64,000 nt of DNA from Phaeosaccion multiseriatum (Eukaryota; Ochrophyta, other classes), in contig OZ218952.1 of assembly GCA_965112735.1 (NCBI GenBank), forward strand, positions 4,030,001 through 4,094,000. The letters are read 5' to 3'. How positions within the stretch are numbered: position 1 is the first letter of the stretch; each line of letters starts with the position of its first letter. Under the pieces are notes generated by a model. It was not told the origin of the DNA and ran no database searches. It worked only from the letters and a program-made list of their open reading frames with translations. Shown here one piece after another: positions 22,791-35,349 of the stretch. The position numbers and the translations under genes were made by a program.

Positions 22791-23084
22791 TCTTGCAAGA
22801 AGGTGGCGATGAGAAGGCTCCTGACGTGTTGTACGCCGCCTCTGCAAGGGGCCTACGCACACTGGAAGAGACAGGGGCAGGAGATGGGGCTTGCACGAGC
22901 TCACCAGGAGGACGAGAAAGGCTGCACGCTTTGTGGCATCACAGACCGAGGCCGAGGCCGCGAGGACGGTATCCGCGTTCTCAAGCCCGCTGTGCTGTCC
23001 TACTTGCAGGAGAGGCCAGGTGTCGAACCATGGGAAGACGACAAAAACCCGAGGATGGTGGTGATAGGTTGCGCGAGTCGATAG
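22791..23084 (+). pseudogene. 3' fragment of a PPR-SMR gene
   Basis: Starts with a match to QEGGDEEAADEVYAEA of the intact gene (here QEGGDEKAPDVLYAAS), then changes frame. The second frame reads AYAHWKRQGQEMGL, matching VFRHWNKPGQEMDL, and then ITDRGRGRED, VLKPAVLSYLQERPGVEPWE and a stop at 23084. Only the final PPR linker and the SMR domain survive, and the SMR DLH motif is degraded. There is no upstream PPR array. It is one of three copies in the window and lies just after the PTPS gene. Confidence -1.
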
Positions 23085-23297
23085 CGCCAAGTAGTAGTAG
23101 ATGGGTTGGCACCCACTCACTCCTTTGCTCTGCATCATAAGGGCTTGTCTTGGCAGAGCCTCCGATGTAGTCCCTTTGCTTTTGCTCGATGGACATACAA
23201 GATATCAGAACGAAAGAGAAGGGAGTTTAATGGCCCAACAACACTTCTCGCAACTCGCTTGAGCTTGAAGAAAGGCTCAGCAGACGTGTTCTTCTCT

Positions 23298-23387
23298 TCA
23301 ACCCCCGATACACTATCGCCCACATTCTCGATAGCGCGCCGGCTGGCGCCGGCGATAGCGGATAGCGGATAGTGTATCAGGGGTTGA
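23298..23387. mobile_element. 90-bp MITE-like element (family B, second copy)
   Basis: The ends are inverted repeats: TCAACCCCCGATACACTATC on the left and GATAGTGTATCAGGGGTTGA on the right. The core ACATTCTCGATAGC and GCGATAGCGGATAG are shared with the copy at 17520-17627. Too short to code for anything. Confidence -1.
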
Positions 23388-23393
23388 CTCTCT

Positions 23394-23396
<3 letters not shown>

Positions 23397-23438
<42 letters not shown>

Positions 23439-23456
23439 TGTGTGTGTGTGTGTGTG
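23397..23456 (+). repeat. (TG)n microsatellite
   Basis: About 30 TG units with one interruption, directly after the family-B element and upstream of the dioxygenase gene. Confidence -1.
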
Positions 23457-23487
23457 ACTCTATCAGTGTACCGATCAGCCCCATGCA

Positions 23488-23590
23488 CGCCTAGCGGCCT
23501 AGGCCTATTTGGGAAAATTGCCCGGCCTAGCGAGGGCCGTAGGCCCTCGCCGCCTTCCTATCTCTTTCCGCCTCGCTGGCCTAGCACGCT
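23488..23590. repeat. GGCCTAGGC-rich palindromic repeat
   Basis: Contains CTAGCGGCCTAGGCC and GGCCTAGCGAGGGCC/GTAGGCCCTCGCC self-complementary segments like the arms of the family-A element, but no clear 26-bp terminal repeat. Probably a degraded relative. Confidence -1.
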
Positions 23591-23710
23591 TTGTGTATGG
23601 TTTCCGATGGTTTCCGACACGTGATTTTCTTTCCTCCCTTCTCTTCCCTTCCCATTTGTTCTTCCTCCTCCCCCGAGAGAAAATAATTATTTTGATCATT
23701 GGTATCAATC

Positions 23711-25039
23711 ATGGGGCTCTCTCACTCTCCTTCTTCTCTCTTTCGTGGGGCGGCAGCGGTGGCTGCGCTGTTGTTAGGGTCCTACTGCGGAAGGGTTGGA
23801 GCGGGCGGAGAGCCGGTGGCACTTGAAGACCTGGAAGGCTTGCTGCAGGCTACAGGCAAAGGCGATGACTACGGTACCGGCGAGAGGATATCCAGGTCAG
23901 TGGCGGTAGCAGTGGGGGCAGGGGGGCGCACGGGGAAGACTATGGGGCTGCTATGAGCTGAGAATGGGCGGACCTTCTGGAGCCAGCTGGAGGGAGGAGC
24001 GCTAGTGTAGCTGTAGCGTGCTTTCCCTGCCTTTTCTCCACCCTCTCCTGCTTTTCCCTTTTTCTCCTTCACCCTCTCGTCTTTGCCCTGCTGTTCCGCT
24101 TGGCCTCCTTCCTCTTTCTCTCTCCCTCTGCAGAGAGGCCATTGTGCTGTTCCACAAGCAAGGCCTGTGCACCCCCGACTTCTCCAAGCTTGGCATGTTC
24201 GCCAAGAATGACCACCTCTACGTGCTTGCGAGCGTAGATGTGGATCACGTGAACAGCGATCTGATGGAGGTGAGCGGACTTTTCGTGGGTCAAGAAGGGG
24301 AAGGGAGGGCTGGTGCTTCACATCCCCACTTTTGAGGAAACAATGGACAGAGCTAGAAGCAATACGTGACACACACGACCTACGTTGTGGCCGCTTCCCC
24401 TAGAAGAAGGTTCGTAACGAATGTTCCTCACTCTGTCCAAATCTGCTCCCTCTCCGCTGTTTGGCAGGCTCTCCGTGTGAAGCCGGAGGAGCTGGAGAAG
24501 AACTGTCCTGTGGCTGTGGTGGTCGAGGAGCGATCCCTTGTGGACAACCTCCAATCCAAGAAGGTTGTGGGCACAGCGAAAACAGCCATCAGTCAGGCCA
24601 TCATCAGCACGCAAGCGGTAGGTGGGGATGAGGGTGGAATGGAAGAGCCGTCGGGTGGGTGGCCACGGGTGCCATCACGTAGGGGCTTTAGCAGGAACTC
24701 ATGCGTGTGGAGATGAAGTACTACCAGCGAACCAGCACATCGAACGAACGTGTTGTCCATTATTCCCCTCATCTTTTTCTCTCCTCCCCCATCCCGCAGG
24801 TGACGTTCGGCTTCCTGAACCAGCTGGACGAGGACGTGAAGCTCACGTACAGCTGGAACGACGAGCCCGAGCAACCAATGATCCCCAAAGAGACGTAAGG
24901 GCACACTCTCAACCGTTACGGCCTTTGTCAGCCCTCTCCTACCACGCCCTCCACGTGTCCTCTCTCCCGTCCCCTCCAATTCACCCTCTTGAGTTTCTTC
25001 CCGAACGTGTGCAGTCAACTAACCACCTCCTGCTATGCT

Positions 25040-25081
<42 letters not shown>

Positions 25082-27144
25082 TGGCGAATCCATCAGCGTG
25101 CTGACTCCTGGGAAGGAGCGCTGGATCACCACCTATCGCACCACCGTGGCCATTGCCCGACGAGTGGACACGGGGGAGGAGCTGGGGCGGCGCCTCATCG
25201 ACTACACCGGAGAGTTCATCGTCAACGCCCTCACCTGTAATGCCCTCACCTGCGGTATTGAAATGAGGGACACGGGAGTCACCTTCACGTAAGTTAGTTT
25301 TGGGCTGCTCCTGTGCCCTGCTAAAGTATGGGCATCTGGGCATTCCCTCCCCTATCTCTCTCCCTCTCTCTTTTCCCCCCCACCCCTCTTGTTTTCGTTG
25401 CTTGGCGGGGTGCTGGGATATACTTGGCTTGGGACGGGAGCAAGTGTCATCATTGGTTGAGTGGTGTTGCACTTTCTAACAGCATCCTCTCCAGAGAGGC
25501 ACACATTGTCCCATCCCCTCCCCTTGGAAGCCCTCCACGCGTACTCATCAGCACCCTGTTACCCTTCACCTGCTCGATCTCTTCCTTCTACCTGCCTACC
25601 TTCCCACCTGCCTACCGACAGGGCCCAAGAAGAGAAAGCGATGGACATGAGCAGGAGGAGTGTGGACCACAACAACAGAAAACAGCCGGGAGAGCTGCCC
25701 GTGTTCACTGACATCGGCTTTAAGAAGGTCACCGTCCCAGACGATGTGTGGGACCTCGTTCAGACGTACTACCACAGAAACCAGGTGGGGTGGGCGCGTG
25801 CGTGCATACCATGCCGAAGCGTCGCCTTGTATACCGGGGAGGACGTTGGGGAGCACGATCACCTGTCCCGGACCGAAAAGAGTTGTAGCGACCGGGTTTC
25901 GGTCGGCAGGCACCCCGGCTGATTTGCCCCTTCTTCTCCAAGTCACTTGCATTAATTTTGCACATGTGAATATGCCTGCTGTGCCCCCCTCTCCTCTCGT
26001 CAGAATGACCCGAAGCTTGAAACCTGGGGCAAGAACAATGGTGAGGAGACAAAAGCATACTCTTTGCCAGTATACCCACCCTGCAGTTTGCGATCTTCTG
26101 AAAGGAAACCGGGTGACGATCTTCTTCGTATCTGCCTGCTGTGTGGTCCTCGTTGTTGTCGTCGTCGTTGTCGCTCTGCTTACCGGCCATACCCTCCCTC
26201 CTCCTCCTCCTCCTCCTCCTCCTCCTCCTCCTCCTCCTCCCCTCCCCCTCTTCAGTCTTCACCAACAACAAGGTGGCCCCAACCTACATGGTCAACTTGC
26301 CCGAGCAGGGCATATTCAAGCCCAAGCTCTTCAACGGTATTCGACCCATCCTGGAGGAGTGGGCGGGTTGTGAGCTCGAGCAGACAGCCTGCTACGGCAT
26401 CCGAGTGTACACCAACGGCAGCTGGCTCGTCAACCACGTTGACTCGAGGGCCACACACGCGGGTAAGAGTGTGGGGGAGAAGAACGGCAGTACGAGCTCC
26501 GTCCGCTCCGGTCTTGCTCGTGCGCTTTGGCTCCTCGTTTCGCACTCTTTTCTCTTTCTCAAGCTGTCTATTGCCCCTGGCTTATCTGTCGACACACGTT
26601 TCCTGCCCCCCCCGTCTACACGCGCCTGTCTGCCTGTGTACCCTGTCTGCCTGTGTACCCTGTTTGCCCTGTCTCTCTGTCTGGCGCAGTGTCTGTGATC
26701 ATCAACGTGGACCAGGAGGTGGATGAGCCCTGGCCGCTTATGATCCACGACCACGAGGGCAACGACTACAACATCACCATGAAGCCAAGAGACATGGTGC
26801 TCTATGAGAGCGCCACGTGCATCCACGGCCGACCGACGTACATGGAAGGCTCCTTCTATTCCAACATGTTTGTCCATTGTAAGTGGCAAGTAGAGGGGGA
26901 GAGGGGGGGGGAGAGAGAGTCAACGTGGCGCCACCACACGTCGCATTATTTGTACGGGGATCCGCGGTGGGCCTTTCCTTACCAATTTTTCGCCTCCCAT
27001 TCTCTTTCTCTCTCTGTGTGTATGTGTGTGTTTGCGTGTGCATCAACGTCTCTGTCTCTGTCTTTCCGTATCTCCGTCTCTCTTCGCCCTCCAGACCGAC
27101 CGACGGACCCGGAGAAGTGGAAAATCTACAACGAGAAGAAATAG
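23711..27144 (+). CDS. Prolyl-4-hydroxylase-like 2-oxoglutarate/Fe(II) dioxygenase with signal peptide
   Basis: Ten exons with consistent phases: 23711-23895, 24134-24269, 24468-24617, 24800-24894, 25097-25288, 25622-25784, 26004-26040, 26256-26462, 26690-26878, 27095-27144; 467 aa. An N-terminal hydrophobic segment (AAAVAALLLGSYCGRVGAG) is a probable ER signal. A thioredoxin-fold-like region follows (EAIVLFHKQGLCTPDF). The C-terminal half is a double-stranded beta-helix dioxygenase: iron ligands His380 and Asp382 (NHVDSR) and His434 (CIHGRP), then YSNMFVHYRP. The Lys that usually binds 2-oxoglutarate in prolyl hydroxylases is replaced near Phe444; Arg436 may serve instead. The likely role is protein hydroxylation in the secretory pathway, substrate unknown. 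Introns carry (CA)n, (CCT)n and (CT)n tracts. Confidence -1.
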
Positions 27145-27244
27145 AGCAGGGGCGAGATTGAATAAGCGTGGGAGGGGCTTCTTACTTTTCCCTCTCTTTC
27201 CCCCCTTCTCTGCCTGTCTGAAGGGTTTCTGATAAGCAAAGCAA

Positions 27245-27382
27245 TTCGGCTCCAGACTGGCCTAGAAGCCTATGCTCTAGGCCTAGGCCGGCGGCCGTTG
27301 GCCGCTCTAGGCCGGCAATTTTTTCTCCCTAGGTTTCTAAGCAAGTAAGGCCAGAGTCTGGAGCTCGGCCGATGGAGCCGAA
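27245..27382. mobile_element. 138-bp family-A MITE-like copy
   Basis: The left end TTCGGCTCCAGACTGGCC and the following segment nearly match the left arm of the 2.15-kb element at 15365. The right end is a degenerate inverse of it (AGTCTGGAGC, then GGAGCCGAA). It lacks the (AGGG)n array. Flanks are GCAA and GCAT, so a target duplication is at best imperfect. A (GA)n run at about 27478-27509 lies between it and the next gene. Confidence -1.
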
Positions 27383-27474
27383 GCATCGAGAAGCAAAATG
27401 GATGTGTACATTTTCGTGGTAGAATTTCAATTTCAATTTTCCCTGCCGAACTGCCAGTTGAGTCGACAAAAAAT

Positions 27475-27511
<37 letters not shown>

Positions 27512-27641
27512 TGCTGATGAGGGAGAAGAGAGAGAAGAGGCTTCTAGAGCTTCGTAAGAAGTAGAATATTGAACAGGAAGAGAAAAAGGATATCGAAAAA
27601 GGGCGCGAGGAGACTGAGGTGATTCTTGCCGTCTCGCTCAG

Positions 27642-29850
27642 ATGGAACAAGAGGGGGAGGAGAAAGCACCCGCTGGTGTACAGCGCTCAGCCTCTTTCCA
27701 GAGCTCGCAGGTGCTCCAGCAAAGAGAGCAGATGCTCATCCAGGCACTTAGCGACGAGAACATGTGAGTAGGTACTCAACCTCAAATGATGCCTTTATTA
27801 CTTCCCCCCCCCATTACTATCGCACTCCCTTGCATCTTGTTCAAGACATAACCGTGAATTCTCCTCCTCCTCCTCCTCCTCTTCCTCCTCCTGTCCCTGT
27901 CTCTCTCTGTGTGCTCTCTGTGTGCTCTCTGTGTGCTCTGTCCCTCCCTTCTCTCTCCTTCTATGGCTCTCACGCTCTCGCTCTCTCCATCCCTTTATCT
28001 ATCTGTTTATCTCTCTTTCTATCTCTCTCGCTGTCACTCGCTCTCTCTCTCTCCCTCTCTTCCTCTCTCTCTACTTCTCTCGCTCTCCCCTCTTGCTCCC
28101 GCTCGTCCCGTGCACCCTCTCCTCTGTATCCTCTTTATCCCTCCTCAGCGAGACGCTCTCCGCTCTCCTCTGTCAGCAGCCGGGAGGGGTGGTGGGCATC
28201 GCACAGCCCCTGGTACGCTCGGACGTGTGGTGCCTTCTCCTCCTGGGCACCCCTGCGGCGGCTTTGTCGGAACTTGCTCAGGAGAATCGTCGCAGCATTC
28301 ACGGGAAGTCCAGAGAGTCGGACGAGGCAGATGCCACATCCCGCTTCTCGAAGGTAAAATGACCCCCGTGGTTCTCTCTCTCTGTGTGTGTGTGTTTGGG
28401 TGTGCTTATTTGTGTGTGTATCTTCCTCCCCCTCCTCTCTCTCACCTGTCTCTCTCTGATATGGACATGTACTTCAAGACCTCTCAAACGCTTCTACGTA
28501 CATGTGAACATCCCTCCGTGCCTCTCGCAGGACGATCAGCGCACACTCGCCGCAGACATCAAGCGCACCAGACAGGTACGCGACGCTCATTGATCAGTGC
28601 TTAGTTGGGTCGGGAGGTACCCAAGGTCTTCCACCTCTGGCTGCTACTCCCTCCTACTCTTCACCGAAGGGCGGCTGTGGTTCAGGTCGGGTCGCTCATG
28701 GTCTTTGGTCCTGTGTGCCTGCTGCTGCTGTACGTACCTTTGCCCTTCCCCGCCCCACCCCCTATCGTCACAGGCATACCCCTTATTTAAGCGGCCAGAG
28801 GTGCAACTTCTCATCAGCGAAGTGCTGGAGCAGTACTGTGTTAAGCATGGTAAAAGCCAGAGGGTGAAAGGGGGGGGGGGGGGCAGGAGGCTAGAGGGTA
28901 GGGGGCAAACAGACAGCAGAGCCTCAAAGAAGGAAGGAAGTGCGAAAGGCGTAGTTTAAGTAACTTGAAGAAGGGCGAAAGGGGCCGACAGGGCTGTCTC
29001 TTTGGAGCTCCGACCTGCACCCAAGTCCCTTAGGAAAGCTTACTTCCGGGGTTGGGTTCCGTCTCGGGGTGGTGGTGTGGTACATCTTGTGACTGCTATT
29101 GCCAGTCCTGCTCTGCGTGCGTCGACTTTTGGATACCCCACGCTTTCTCTTCTCACGCCGAGCACCCCCCACCCCCACCCACACCTTTCCCTTCCCCCTC
29201 GCATTTGCCTTTGCCTTTGCCCTACCTTCCACCCGTCAGGCGTCCGCTACAAGCAGGGTAAAAACGAGCTCCTGGCCCCCTTTGTGGGGTTGCAGGACCC
29301 TCCGCTGCCATCTCACGTCATCTCGCTCCTCTTTGAAGCCTTTGTGAGCCGCTTCGCCAGCAGGTAATTCGGGCTGAGCATTTATCGCTTTTCGAAAACT
29401 GCTCCCTGTCTGCCTGTCTGTCTGCCTGTCTGTCTGCCTGTCTGCCGGTCTGGCTCCCTCCCACCCACTCTTCCTTCTTCCTCCTCCCTCCCTCCCTCCC
29501 TCCCTTCCTCCCTCCCTCCCTCCCTCCCTCCCTCCCCCCATTCCTTCCTTCCTTCCTTCCTTCCTTCTTTCCTCACTGCCTTCTTCCTTCCTCCCTCACC
29601 TCTCCCCCTTCAGGTGGTACTGCGACGACGAGTTCGAGGCCCTGCAGGTATCCTTCAAGGTGTTTCGTATCCTACTGCTCTATGTTGACCCCGCGCTGGC
29701 CATGCGCCTCGACGAGTGCGAGTTTACGCCTGAACTATACACCACAAGTTGGCTCATCACCATCTTCAGCCGCAATCTTTCTCTGGAGGAGGTGAGAGGA
29801 CAGAGGAGGAGGAGGAGGAGGGGGAGGAGGATCAAAGGAGGAGGAGGTGG

Positions 29851-29901
<51 letters not shown>

Positions 29902-32900
29902 TAGTAGGAATAGTTGCGGAGGAGGAGAGAAACAGACAAGACTCACATTGCGGTCCGTTGTGTGCCGCTGAAAGCCCCCCTCCCTCTTCCCCTTCCCTGT
30001 CTCGCCCGTCGTTCCGTCGGTTCCGTCACAGGTGTTTCCGCTTTGGGACTTTTACCTGGGGCTCAACGACCCTTCCTTCGTCTTCATTCTGCTGGCAGCG
30101 CTGCTCAACAGCCACCGCACTCGGCTGATGCAAGTGACCGCGTCACACGCCATGCCCGAAGCCATTCAGGTCAGGGGGCGGGCCAGGGACATCGGAGTGG
30201 GAGCAGTGAATGTAGGCGACGAAGTACGGCCAAGTAGAAGCCCGAAAATGAGCCTCTTGTGACCCCCCCCCTCTATGAGCCTCTTGGCCTCTTGTGACCC
30301 CCCCCCCCCCCCCCTCTCTCTCTCGCTCGCTCGCTCGCTCGTCTGTTTGTTGTTCCCGTCTTCTTCTTGTCCGTCCGTGATCCCTTCGGCTTCACTCACT
30401 GTGTACTCGATCGGTGATACAGGAATGTGCGGAAGGGGCGGTATCCATACCGAAGTTATTGAGAAGGGCCAAGCGCTTCCATAGTCTCATCCCTGTCTCC
30501 TTTAGAGACACATTGAGGTCTTGCTGTAGCGACAGTGACATGGGCGAGAGGACCGTGGAGGGGAATGGGAAGATGGGACTCCACACCTCTCGGGCGCTCT
30601 TCTACGAGGCTGTGGGGTGTGTGTCAGTGGGGGCGTGGGAGCTGATAGGTCAGCTGAGGGGCCCAACAGTAGCAGGAGCAGGAGGACGAGGAGGGGGAGG
30701 AAGCGGGTCTGCGAAGGGTCCAGCAGCACCGCCACCACCACCGGGAGGAGGAAGAGGAGGAGGAGGAGGAGGAGGGGGGGGGGAGGGGAATGGCAGTAGC
30801 GAAAAGAGGAGCGAAGAGGAGGACAGGTAAGGGTTCACTTGGAGCACACAGAGAGCTCGGGGATTGGTGTGGAAGGGAGGAGGAAGGGCAACTATCGTGT
30901 TGTTTTGTGTTAAAAGGAACCCACATATCCGCGTTCCTGCATGCCTCTCTGGTAGACTGGGGAAGGGGCTGATGTGGTTTCATTCCCCTGCTTGCCTTTG
31001 CTTGGTCCTGTCTGCTCTGTTCGCTTGCTCACTTGCTCCTTCTGTTGCTGTTGCGGATGCGGCTACTGTTTTTTTGTGTGGTGGTGGTCGTCATTGTTGG
31101 TGGTTGTTGTTGCTGGTTTTGCTCTTGTTATGGTCTCCCTCTCTCTTTTCTCTCCTTCCCTTCATTTCTGTAACCCACAGAATACGCAGCAATAGCTTCA
31201 AGAAGGTCCCGAGCTTCCGTACCTCAACCGTTCAGAACGACACGACATATAGGGACGATGAGCAAGGGTCCGTGGAGCTCCACCCCCCCCCTTCCCCGGT
31301 AGCACAAGTCACAGAGGGAGAAGCGTCTCCAGAATCGCGGGGTAGTGATAGTCCCATCGATAGCGGTAGTAGTACAGGTAGCAGCACAAGAGGTGGCAGC
31401 AAGAACGAGTTGGAGTCCAAGTGTCCTGCCTCCGGCTCGGGAACGCCGTCGTCGGATTACGTGGGGTCACCACTCGGCCCCAACGCTCGGAGGGCAAATG
31501 ATGGGGGGCCCGGCGAGGGCGAAGGCCACGGCGGCAGCAGTGGTGCTAAACGACGCAGCGGCAGCGGCCCACAGCGCCCGTACTCAAGCGTTGGTGCTCG
31601 AAGTACCATGTCCCCCACCGCAGCCGCCGCCGCCGGAGGCGGAGGAGGGAGGAGAGCAAGGAGCGGCAGCAATAGCAGCTATGGGAGCACGACGCGGAGT
31701 GGCACAGGCACCGGCAGGCAGGAGGGCGGGAACGAGAATGGGTCGGACGCTGATGAGTCTAGCTTGGATGGGCAGTGCCTACCACCCACCAGCGGGGTGC
31801 GCACTGTGGTACTCGACCTCCGTAGCGAGGACGAAGTGGACAACAGCGGCTCGGGCACTATCGCCAAGGTATATGGGATCACAGACATGCGCGCCGCACA
31901 CACACGCGCACACACACATGCACACACCTCACGTCGCCCTCCGCTTCCTCCTCCTGCTACTACTTCTACTGTTACTCCTGCTGCTGCCCTCCCCCCCCAG
32001 GCCCTACGTGTACCGCCGCGCCTGCTTCAGCTACCGGACACGCTGGAGGCCTGGCTGCAGCACCTCGACAGCACCCGGGGATGCTGCCAGATATGCCTTC
32101 TTGACTCCCCGCCTGGCAAGGTGAGGTAGAGAGGCACTGACATGGGGCGAGACACACTAGGAGGCGGACGGAGGGGGAAGGGGGGGAGGGTGAAATGAAT
32201 AAAGTGACCTGTGGTAGGGAAGTGAGGGGTATGTAGGTGTTCATGCAGCAGGGCAGTGCATGCAGTGCAGATACGCATTTCAGTTCATTCCCCCGTATCT
32301 CTCCCTCTGTCAGAAGCTTACGGTGTGTGTGTGTGCGTGTCTGTGGGCATGCGTGTGTTGTATTGGGTGCGTGTGCGTGCGCGCCTGTGTCCCGTATACC
32401 GATACGCCGTGTCGTCGCCGCCGTCATCATCATCATCATCATCATCATCATCAGGGGTCCTCGGTGGGCACCATGTGGCGACGTATGTTGGCAGTAGGCG
32501 GAGCAGTGGGCGGGGCAGTGGGCGGGGCGGTAGGAGGGGCAGGGGGAGGGGTGGGGGGCGTCTTCTCGTTGAATGGGAACGACAAAGAGGAGGCCTACCA
32601 CTCCAGCGCTGCTGTTGTGCGGCCGTCGTTGTCGCAGGTACGGGGTCTGTCCGCCTCTCTCCTTCGATCTGTACCTCCCTCCCTTCTCTCCTCGTGTATC
32701 GTACATACCCTTCTCACTGTGCTATGCGAGGCTCACGCGCTCCTCGCTCGGCCCATTCCCGTTCCCCGCTCCCCGTCCCCGCAGGCCCTTCCTCCCCCGG
32801 TGGGCGGGGGAGGCCCAGGGGGGCACACCATCTCCCGGCTCTTCGTAGAGCACCTCCAACGCCGAGGCTTCCCCTTTGTGGGGGTGCTCGAGGGGGGCAT

Positions 32901-34754
32901 GCACGCGCTCCTTGCAGCTCTGCAGGCAGAAGGCGCGGGCGGATTCGAACCCGTTGTCATCAACCACGACCCTGTTCAGTATCGCAAGTGGTGTCTCAAG
33001 GAGGGGTTACCGCCCCTCACCTCCGCCCCAGCTCCAGAGGCGGCGATAATGTCTCCTCGTAGTCGAATGTCTGCCACTACCGTCGCTCCGGGCTCGCTTC
33101 TTCGAAAGGTCTCTCCGAAAAGAAGCCGAGGGAAGGTGGCCCGCTCTGGTGGATCAGCAGCAGGAGGAGCGTGGGCAGCAGCAGCAGGAGCAGGAGGAGG
33201 AGGAGGAGGAGGAGTAGGCGAAGGAGGAGGGGCGACAGGGGAGCGCAGCACAAGGAGAATGGGGTCGATGGAGGGCAGACAAGCAGCGAGGGCCTTGGGC
33301 GGCTTCTTTTCTGCAGGTGAGGAGGTGGAATTGCAGGGCACGTTTTCCGGTCGTTCCTTGCTCCCTGTGTGCCTTTTGCATAGCTGCGCTCACACACACC
33401 GTGCTTCCCCCTTCCTAGTCACCCTCCTTTCGGTTGAGATTGAGCCCTTGTGGTTTGCTTACCTTACACGTGAAATGCTGAAAACGAAACGAAACTTATG
33501 AGCATAACGTCAATATAACGTTATCGTTCACGGTGTTGTTCAGGCGTGGGCTGGCTAAAGAATGCCGACGGACACGCTGCTATCTACGACAACGACGATG
33601 AAGAGGAGGAGGACGAGGATGCAGAGGCCGGTACTTACCGCAGCGAGGACGAGGAGGTGGAGCAGGAGGGGGACACTGTGTTGCTTAGCGACGGACCCCA
33701 TGCAGGAAGGGGAGGGAGGGAAAAGCAGCAACAGCGTCAGTCAGAACTCGCACTGAGCACAGCATATCATCGGAAGCACCTCACTGTAGCGGTGCTGCTT
33801 CAGTCGAGGCTGGGAGTCGCGAATGTATCACCACCTGCTGGGGCTACCGACGAGGGTGGTGGGGTTCTGCCGGTGGTTGAGCACGTGGGGAAGGAGAACA
33901 GTGGTGGCATATCAGCAGCTGCCCCTGACACACAGCAGACGGTGGGTCATAGTAACGAGGCTGGACATCAGCTGCCTTCTCCTTCTCCTCCTCCTCCTCG
34001 TCCTCTGCAGAAGGCACACGAGGAACTGTCTGACACGTCTCTGGAGACTGAGCCCGGCTGGGAGCTGCCGGCCGATCTTCGTCTTCCGGACCCTATTTGC
34101 AAGGTTCAGGGCTGGGAGGGGGTCATCGGGAGACTCAAGCCCCAAGGTGAGGGAAGGAGGACGAAGAGGGGGGGATTTTTGTCCACTTTCTCGCTCCCAC
34201 TCCCGCAGACCATTGCTCGGCAGTGCACGCGTTTTCAAGTTCTGTCATCCCACTTTTTTTTCTTTTTTTTTTTTCGTGCTCCTGAATTCTCTGCATGTAC
34301 CCCCCTCCTCCCGTACTTGACTTCTCTTCTGGCTGGAAGGCACGGGAGCGACGGTGGCCGCAGCTACTGCTCCTGCTGCTGCTCCTGCTCCTGCTGCTGC
34401 TCCTGCTCCTGCTGCTGCTCCTGCTCCTGCTGCTAATCCTATTGCTGCCACTGCTACTGCTCCTGCTGCTGGATTCGCCCTGGAAAGAGAGCGCGAGAGT
34501 GAGAACGGGAGCGAGAGCGTGAGGCGGAGCCTGGAAGAAGGCCGCGAGAGGATGAAGAGCATTGTGCAGGCCTTACGTAGCGCGGAGCGGCTGGGCCACT
34601 ACTTGGCCGCTGAGCGCATCCGAGCCACACTGGACGAGGCCATTCGAGAAAGGCGGGAGGGGGAGGAGAAGAGGGCGAGAGGGGCGGCAGCGGCACGGGC
34701 GGCGTCTGCTCAGCAGCGTAAAAAGTACGAGGAAAAGAGGAAGATGATGCAGCC

Positions 34755-34787
<33 letters not shown>

Positions 34788-34875
34788 TCGGCAGAAGCGG
34801 TTGGACAAGAAGAGTGGCCAAGACGACAGTAGCGGCGCTGCTGGTGAAGAGATGGCGGATGGCGTGCTCGTGTGA
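27642..34875 (+). CDS. TBC-rhodanese protein resembling TBC1D23
   Basis: Fourteen exons with agreeing phases: 27642-27763, 28149-28353, 28531-28575, 28774-28849, 29240-29363, 29614-29791, 30032-30169, 30423-30826, 31181-31868, 32001-32120, 32455-32637, 32785-33316, 33544-34146, 34340-34875; 1,317 aa. The TBC domain covers roughly residues 45-300: SDVWCLLLLG, DIKRT, YKQGKNELLAPF, LYTTSWLITIFSRNL and VFPLWDFYLGLNDPSF. A split rhodanese-like domain follows: VRTVVLDLRSEDEVD, then HTISRLFVEHLQRRGFPFVG and VLEGGMHAL. It lacks a recognisable catalytic Cys. This order matches TBC1D23, a trans-Golgi adaptor that captures endosome-derived vesicles. Both the Arg of DIKRT and the Gln of YKQ are present, so Rab-GAP activity cannot be excluded. 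The tail holds Ala-Pro repeats, a charged coiled coil (residues about 1190-1260) and a Gln run. Confidence -1.
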
Positions 34876-35349
34876 GTGAGGCAGTCTATCGCCCATGGTG
34901 AGGGAGGCGATGTGAGTCAGAGTTGTGGGATGTCGTGCCGCTCGCTTTCTTAGGACTCGCACTGCGTAGCGCCCCCCTGAAGTAGACCACACAGCTGGAC
35001 CAGAGTGACTGCGGTATCACCAACTGCTGCTGTACCACCAACTACCACTTCGGCCTCGAGCCTCGGCCTCCGCTTCTAGCTGTCTAGCTGGAGAGTCATG
35101 ACCTTTGTACAGTAGGCCACACAGGCGATCTCTAAGTACGCCGCCCTATACTGTTTGCCATGTAGTGGCATCTATCTGGCTTGCTTCACAGCCTCATTGC
35201 CCGTAGTAGAAGATTCGGGGAGGTGAAGGAAGTGTTTTTTATAGGCAAAGAAGGTACAAGGTTGTCTTTTTATGCAGTAACTTAAAAAAGTAGCTCAGAG
35301 GTAGCTCAGAGCGCCCGGCTTATCCTGGGTCAAGGCCTCTTCCGCCGTT
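34876..35349. other. Convergent intergenic region
   Basis: Lies between the TBC-rhodanese gene and the minus-strand Gly/Ala-rich gene. No ORF, RNA gene or repeat family recognised; presumably 3' UTRs and terminators of both. Confidence -1.
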
